From positions 1 through 64,000 of the forward strand of contig JAAZBV010000153.1 of NCBI GenBank assembly GCA_012513605.1: a stretch of DNA of 64,000 nucleotides, written 5' to 3'. Source of the DNA: Desulfatiglans sp. (lineage in GTDB: Bacteria > Desulfobacterota > DSM-4660 > Desulfatiglandales > HGW-15). A model generated the notes under the pieces. It was not told where the DNA came from and made no database searches. It worked only from the letters and a program-made list of their open reading frames with translations. This document shows positions 60,896 to 64,000 of the stretch, one piece after another; position 1 is the first letter of the stretch; each line of letters begins with the position of its first letter. Position numbers and translations under genes: made by a program.

Positions 60896-61735
60896 TCAGG
60901 CAAGGCTGTACAGAAGCTTTATCTCCTCTTTCCACAAAGACTCATCAGGGGTCTCAAGTACCATCGGGATATTGTCAAATAAAGGGTTATTCATGATAAA
61001 CCTGAATGGCTCTATGCCCAGCTGCCCTTTTCCTATGCTCTCGTGCCTGTCCACCCGGCTTGCATGGGCCTTTTTGGTATCGTTAAGGTGAAGGGCCTTC
61101 AGGTATCTCATGCCCACTATTTTGTCGAACTCCTCAAGGGTGTGCTCAAAAGCCTTATCAGTCTTGATATCATACCCGGCAGAATAGGTATGGCAGGTAT
61201 CCAGACAGACCCCTATGCGGCTCTTGTCCTTTACATTACCGATTATATGGATAAGGTGTTCAAATCGATTACCCACATTGGTGCCCTGGCCTGCGGTGTT
61301 TTCTACTACTGCCATAACCCCTTTTGTCTGATCAAGGGCAAGGTTGATGGATTCAGCTATCCTCTCAAGGCACTCTTCTGGGTCGATCTTGCCCAGATGG
61401 CTCCCCGGATGAAAATTAAGGTATTTGAGGCCAAGCTGTTCGCAGCGCTGCATCTCGTCAAGGAATGCTGACCTTGATTTAATTAGTCCATCTTCATCAG
61501 GGCTCCCAAGATTGATCAGGTAGCTGTCATGTGGAAGTATATACCTGGGATCAAAACCCAGGGTCTGGCAGGCATCTTTAAACTTAACAATGTTTTCAGA
61601 CGTGAAGGGCTTTGAGACCCACTGCCTCTGGTTTCTGGTAAAGAGGGCAAATGCCTTTGCCCCTATATCTGCTGCATTTTGAGGGGCCATTTCTACCCCT
61701 CCGCTGGTACTTACATGGGCGCCTATATATTTCAT
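60896..61735 (-). CDS. nfo: deoxyribonuclease IV (endonuclease IV)
   Basis: A 279-residue AP endonuclease with a complete set of family motifs: [15 protein letters not shown] at the N-terminus, [24 protein letters not shown] (zinc His), [12 protein letters not shown] (Glu), [14 protein letters not shown] (Asp/His), [23 protein letters not shown] split over two zinc-ligand segments, and MVLETPDE. It cleaves abasic sites in base-excision repair using three zinc ions. It appears to be a single gene transcribed ahead of the efflux operon on the same strand. Confidence 0.96.
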   Translation of the reverse strand: MKYIGAHVSTSGGVEMAPQNAADIGAKAFALFTRNQRQWVSKPFTSENIVKFKDACQTLGFDPRYILPHDSYLINLGSPDEDGLIKSRSAFLDEMQRCEQLGLKYLNFHPGSHLGKIDPEECLERIAESINLALDQTKGVMAVVENTAGQGTNVGNRFEHLIHIIGNVKDKSRIGVCLDTCHTYSAGYDIKTDKAFEHTLEEFDKIVGMRYLKALHLNDTKKAHASRVDRHESIGKGQLGIEPFRFIMNNPLFDNIPMVLETPDESLWKEEIKLLYSLA

Positions 61736-61867
61736 TTATGGAAAACCCCTTTAAATATTGAGAGATAATAATAACTTTTCGAATCAGGGCCAGACTCAGA
61801 CTCAGATTCAGACAAAGAGTAAGTCTTATAATAAAGTTTGTCAAAACATTAGAAACATTACAAGCTG

Positions 61868-61896
61868 TTTACATATCCATGACAATGGCGTATTAT
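61868..61896 (+). promoter_or_regulatory. sigma-70 promoter candidate for the antitoxin-like gene
   Basis: TTTACA, 17-base spacer, TATTAT, placing the start ~20 bases before the ATG. Just upstream (61792-61809) is a short tandem AGACTC, AGACTC, AGATTC repeat. Confidence 0.45.
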
Positions 61897-61923
61897 TTCA
61901 TGAAAAAGATAGAGGGAGACAAT

Positions 61924-62097
61924 ATGGTAACGCCTCAGGTAAAGATCATAATCGAAGATATCAACAGAGAGATTAAAAAGGCGGTAAAGGTATTAATTGA
62001 TCTCTCAGGTTCCTGGGATGACACAAGGTCAGCCGAAGATATTATCATGGATATCAAATCGAATAGAAAAAACTCAAAAAAACTTGAACAGATTTAA
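61924..62097 (+). CDS. VapB-like antitoxin
   Basis: A 57-residue protein. The start is the ATG preceded by GGGAG; an in-frame ATG 45 bases upstream has no SD. The sequence is MVTPQVKIIIEDINREI, KKAVKVLIDLSGSWDD, then TRSAEDIIMDIKSNRKNSKK. The 'W.DDRSAEEII.DI..SR' pattern is typical of antitoxins paired with PIN-domain toxins; this match is from memory of the family. A complete toxin gene does not follow, only a ~25-residue PIN-like tail in another frame. It may be an orphan antitoxin or the survivor of a deleted toxin-antitoxin pair. Confidence 0.55.
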   Translation: MVTPQVKIIIEDINREIKKAVKVLIDLSGSWDDTRSAEDIIMDIKSNRKNSKKLEQI

Positions 62098-62179
62098 TTT
62101 TTCACACATATTTCATTACAGGTTCATACTCATTTCACAGTCAGGTTTTAGGATACTGTCAAATTGTAAAAGGTTTTAA
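62098..62179 (+). pseudogene. possible C-terminal remnant of a PIN-domain toxin
   Basis: Directly after the antitoxin stop, another frame reads FHYRFILISQSGFRILSNCK, similar to the 'HDxxFxxIS..SGFxIL' end of VapC-type PIN domains. The match is short, so it is only suggestive. Confidence 0.25.
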
Positions 62180-62233
62180 CAGACAGCTATTATTGTCAGT
62201 AAATAGTGGTGACACCTAATATCAGGAGGGCTT

Positions 62234-64000
62234 ATGGCGACAAGATTCAGAATTCTTCTACCCCAGTTTTTTTTCTATATGGTTTTTATTCTTCCGGGTC
62301 ACCCTATCACGGCCCAGCAGGCGAATCCCGGTCAGCCTCTTCAGATTTTAAACATCACCCCAAGCGGTGAGGATGTACCAACTACAAATAAGATAGTGTT
62401 CCAGTTTAACAGGGCGGTTGTACCTGTTGGAGCAATGGACAGAAAGGCATCCGAGGTACCAATAACAATAAACCCTGAGATCAAAGGCCGATGGCGCTGG
62501 CTCAATACCTCTGCACTGGCTTATATTATCGATGATGATTCCCCTCTTAAACCTGCAACCCGGTACGAGATAGAGGTAAGACCAGGCATAAAGGCAGAGA
62601 ATGGCGCAACCATGATTGCGGCTGTAAGGCGCACCTTTATTACAGAGCGGCCAAAGGTTGTACACACATGGTTTAAAACATGGAGGTCGCCAACCCATCC
62701 GGTTGTAAGGGTGATCTTTAATATGCCTGTTACAAAGGATTCGGTAGAAAAACATCTTTATATGCATCAGGGATGGCTTAAGGAGGGGAGGGTAAAGGTA
62801 AAGGCAGAGCCGGATCAGACAGAAAAGGAGCTGCCAGATATCCTGCCCCTTCCCGGTGAAGAGGGCATGGCCCTTGTTATTCCGGAAGGGGCGTCTAAAG
62901 AAGAGCCATTAGAAGAGGTATCCCTGTTTGATACTTTATACAATCGTGTCGCTGCATTTTTTACTGCTCTTTTTTCAGATAAATCTCAGCAAGAGAAGGT
63001 GGTTAAAACCCAGGAAGAGAGTACTGGGCCAGAGCGTGCATGGGTGATTATGCCTGAAAAAGAGCTGAAGGAGAACACGACTGTATATATCAGGGTGGAG
63101 CCGGGGCTTGAACCTGATTCAGGAACAGAGAAAGGTATTGAAGATAGAGAACTGGTTTCATTTAGCACATTCCCTGAGTTCCAATTCAACGGCTTTGAAT
63201 GCTTTGATATGAATCATAACCGGATATCCATTAATCCTGGTGATGCGCCTAATAAAAGTAGATTATGCAACCCTATGCAGCCTGTCATACTGAAATTTTC
63301 CTCGCCGGTCTTAAATTCTGAGATAAAAAAGAATGTAAGGTTCAAACCTCAATTGCATGAACCGGAGTCAGGGGATGATGAGGAGGATGAATACTCCCAA
63401 TTGAACAGGCCCTACTCCAGGGATCAGCTCTATTATTCATATATGCCAAGTCTCCTTAAGGCAGCCCAGGATTATCAGGTGAGTATCCTCCCCGATTTGC
63501 GTGATGAATTCGGACGCACCCTGAAAAAGGAGATCACTATAAATTTTGCCACTGATCACAGGCCACCTGACTACCAGCTTACAAACCAGATCTCCATACT
63601 TGAAAAGGATATTGCTACAGAAGTCCCGGTATATGTAACTAATATTGATAAGCTACATCTGTTTTATGACAAAATAACTTCAAAGGGTGCCGACTACGGA
63701 CTCTCTAAAGAATTGACTTTGCCTGGAATAAAGGACCTGTCAGTCAAGCTCCCGATGAAGGTAAGGGATATGCTTGGAAACGAGTCGGGCGTGGTTGCGG
63801 GTTCTGTGGTTACCAGACCATATATCAAAAAGTGGGAGGATTATAATAAATTTTTTATCGAGGTAACCCCATTCCAGGTGCATGTGAAGATGGGTCATTT
63901 CAACGCCATTGCGTGGGTAACAGACCTTGCAACAGGTAACCCGGTTGAGGATGCAGAGGTCACAATATACAGGGCAAAGGCCATGACCCTGACAGACTCT
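62234..64000 (+). CDS. bacterial alpha-2-macroglobulin family protein, partial (runs off the right edge)
   Basis: An open frame of 589 codons to the window edge, starting at an ATG preceded by AGGAGGG. The signal peptide is near residues 1-28 (FFFYMVFILPGHPITAQQ). The N-terminal MG domains are visible: QILNITPSGEDVPTTNKIVF with QFNRAVVP, KGRWRWLNTSALAYIID, PATRYEIEVRPGI and TWRSPTHPVVRVIFNMPV. Later come YKIT-like barrel strands and VTPFQVHVKMGHFNAIAWVTD with DLATGNPVEDAEVTIYRA, typical of the MG-domain region of YfhM-like proteins. The thioester and C-terminal parts would lie beyond the edge. Such proteins trap proteases in the periplasm, often with a PBP1C partner downstream. Confidence 0.88.
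   Translation, partial: MATRFRILLPQFFFYMVFILPGHPITAQQANPGQPLQILNITPSGEDVPTTNKIVFQFNRAVVPVGAMDRKASEVPITINPEIKGRWRWLNTSALAYIIDDDSPLKPATRYEIEVRPGIKAENGATMIAAVRRTFITERPKVVHTWFKTWRSPTHPVVRVIFNMPVTKDSVEKHLYMHQGWLKEGRVKVKAEPDQTEKELPDILPLPGEEGMALVIPEGASKEEPLEEVSLFDTLYNRVAAFFTALFSDKSQQEKVVKTQEESTGPERAWVIMPEKELKENTTVYIRVEPGLEPDSGTEKGIEDRELVSFSTFPEFQFNGFECFDMNHNRISINPGDAPNKSRLCNPMQPVILKFSSPVLNSEIKKNVRFKPQLHEPESGDDEEDEYSQLNRPYSRDQLYYSYMPSLLKAAQDYQVSILPDLRDEFGRTLKKEITINFATDHRPPDYQLTNQISILEKDIATEVPVYVTNIDKLHLFYDKITSKGADYGLSKELTLPGIKDLSVKLPMKVRDMLGNESGVVAGSVVTRPYIKKWEDYNKFFIEVTPFQVHVKMGHFNAIAWVTDLATGNPVEDAEVTIYRAKAMTLTDS

Noticed and set aside
62348-62767. 139-residue minus-strand frame inside the alpha-2-macroglobulin gene
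   Set aside because: Antisense shadow; Cys/Trp/Tyr-rich composition of a non-coding frame.
1-64000. tRNA, rRNA, CRISPR array, integrase or transposase genes
   Set aside because: Scanning by eye for T-loop GGTTCGA-type motifs, regular spaced repeats and transposase motifs gave no convincing case; a tRNAscan/Infernal/CRISPR search would be decisive.

Overview
The window looks like a chromosomal segment of an anaerobic Gram-negative bacterium, most plausibly a Desulfobacterota (former Deltaproteobacteria) lineage. This is inferred from gene content only: corrinoid-dependent methyl transfer with a reductive activator, a BadF/HgdC-type activase, a fused AccA-AccD carboxyltransferase, outer-membrane proteins (TonB receptor, TorF-like porin, RND efflux with an outer-membrane factor), a sigma-54 activator, and several Tat or Sec exported proteins. 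No rRNA, tRNA, CRISPR array, transposase or phage gene was recognised. The left and right edges cut through a FapA/DUF342 gene (minus strand) and an alpha-2-macroglobulin gene (plus strand); both are open to the edge.

Left part (1-13.4 kb): a FapA-like protein with repeated N-terminal units, a small lipoprotein, a PilZ protein, and a macrodomain plus class-M sirtuin pair (reversible protein ADP-ribosylation). Next come a DUF523-DUF1722 protein and a C30-carotenoid-like set: two CrtI/CrtN-type desaturases, an ALDH and a CrtQ-like glycosyltransferase. Two genes of this set, the alpha/beta hydrolase and the glycosyltransferase, keep both ends of the protein but have lost the middle in frame.

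Methyl-transfer region (13.5-24.3 kb): a RACo-type activator, a decayed stretch, and an operon of one corrinoid protein and two UroD-family methyltransferases. The decayed stretch holds a zeta-toxin tail, an aldo/keto reductase head, a nucleotidyl-cyclase-like pseudogene and palindromic repeats. The leader of the corrinoid operon is the frameshifted tail of a methyltetrahydrofolate methyltransferase gene. An intact relative of that methyltransferase lies about 3 kb away with its own promoter. Between them sit a DUF1573 protein, YqeB and a TorF-like porin.

Middle (24.6-48 kb): a three-receiver hybrid histidine kinase next to a REC-HisKA-REC-GGDEF protein, a BadF-type activase, an exported barrel-like protein, and an HDAC-YggS-TtcA operon. 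These are followed by the fused acetyl-CoA carboxylase CT, a large AsmA-like protein with a G11 tract, a Nudix hydrolase and a GAF/sigma-54 activator. An exported C10 cysteine peptidase with C-terminal repeats, an STN-domain protein and GT87 come last.

Right part (48.3-54.7 kb): four consecutive plus-strand genes whose products are all predicted to leave the cytoplasm. They are a tandem DUF8021 protein, a Tat-exported DUF169 protein, a TonB-dependent receptor and a nucleoside-hydrolase/FmdE fusion. The receptor gene has its own promoter and a structured leader RNA. This is the best candidate for an undescribed system: uptake and periplasmic processing of an unknown ligand. A tripartite RND efflux operon, endonuclease IV, a VapB-like antitoxin with only a toxin tail, and the alpha-2-macroglobulin close the window.
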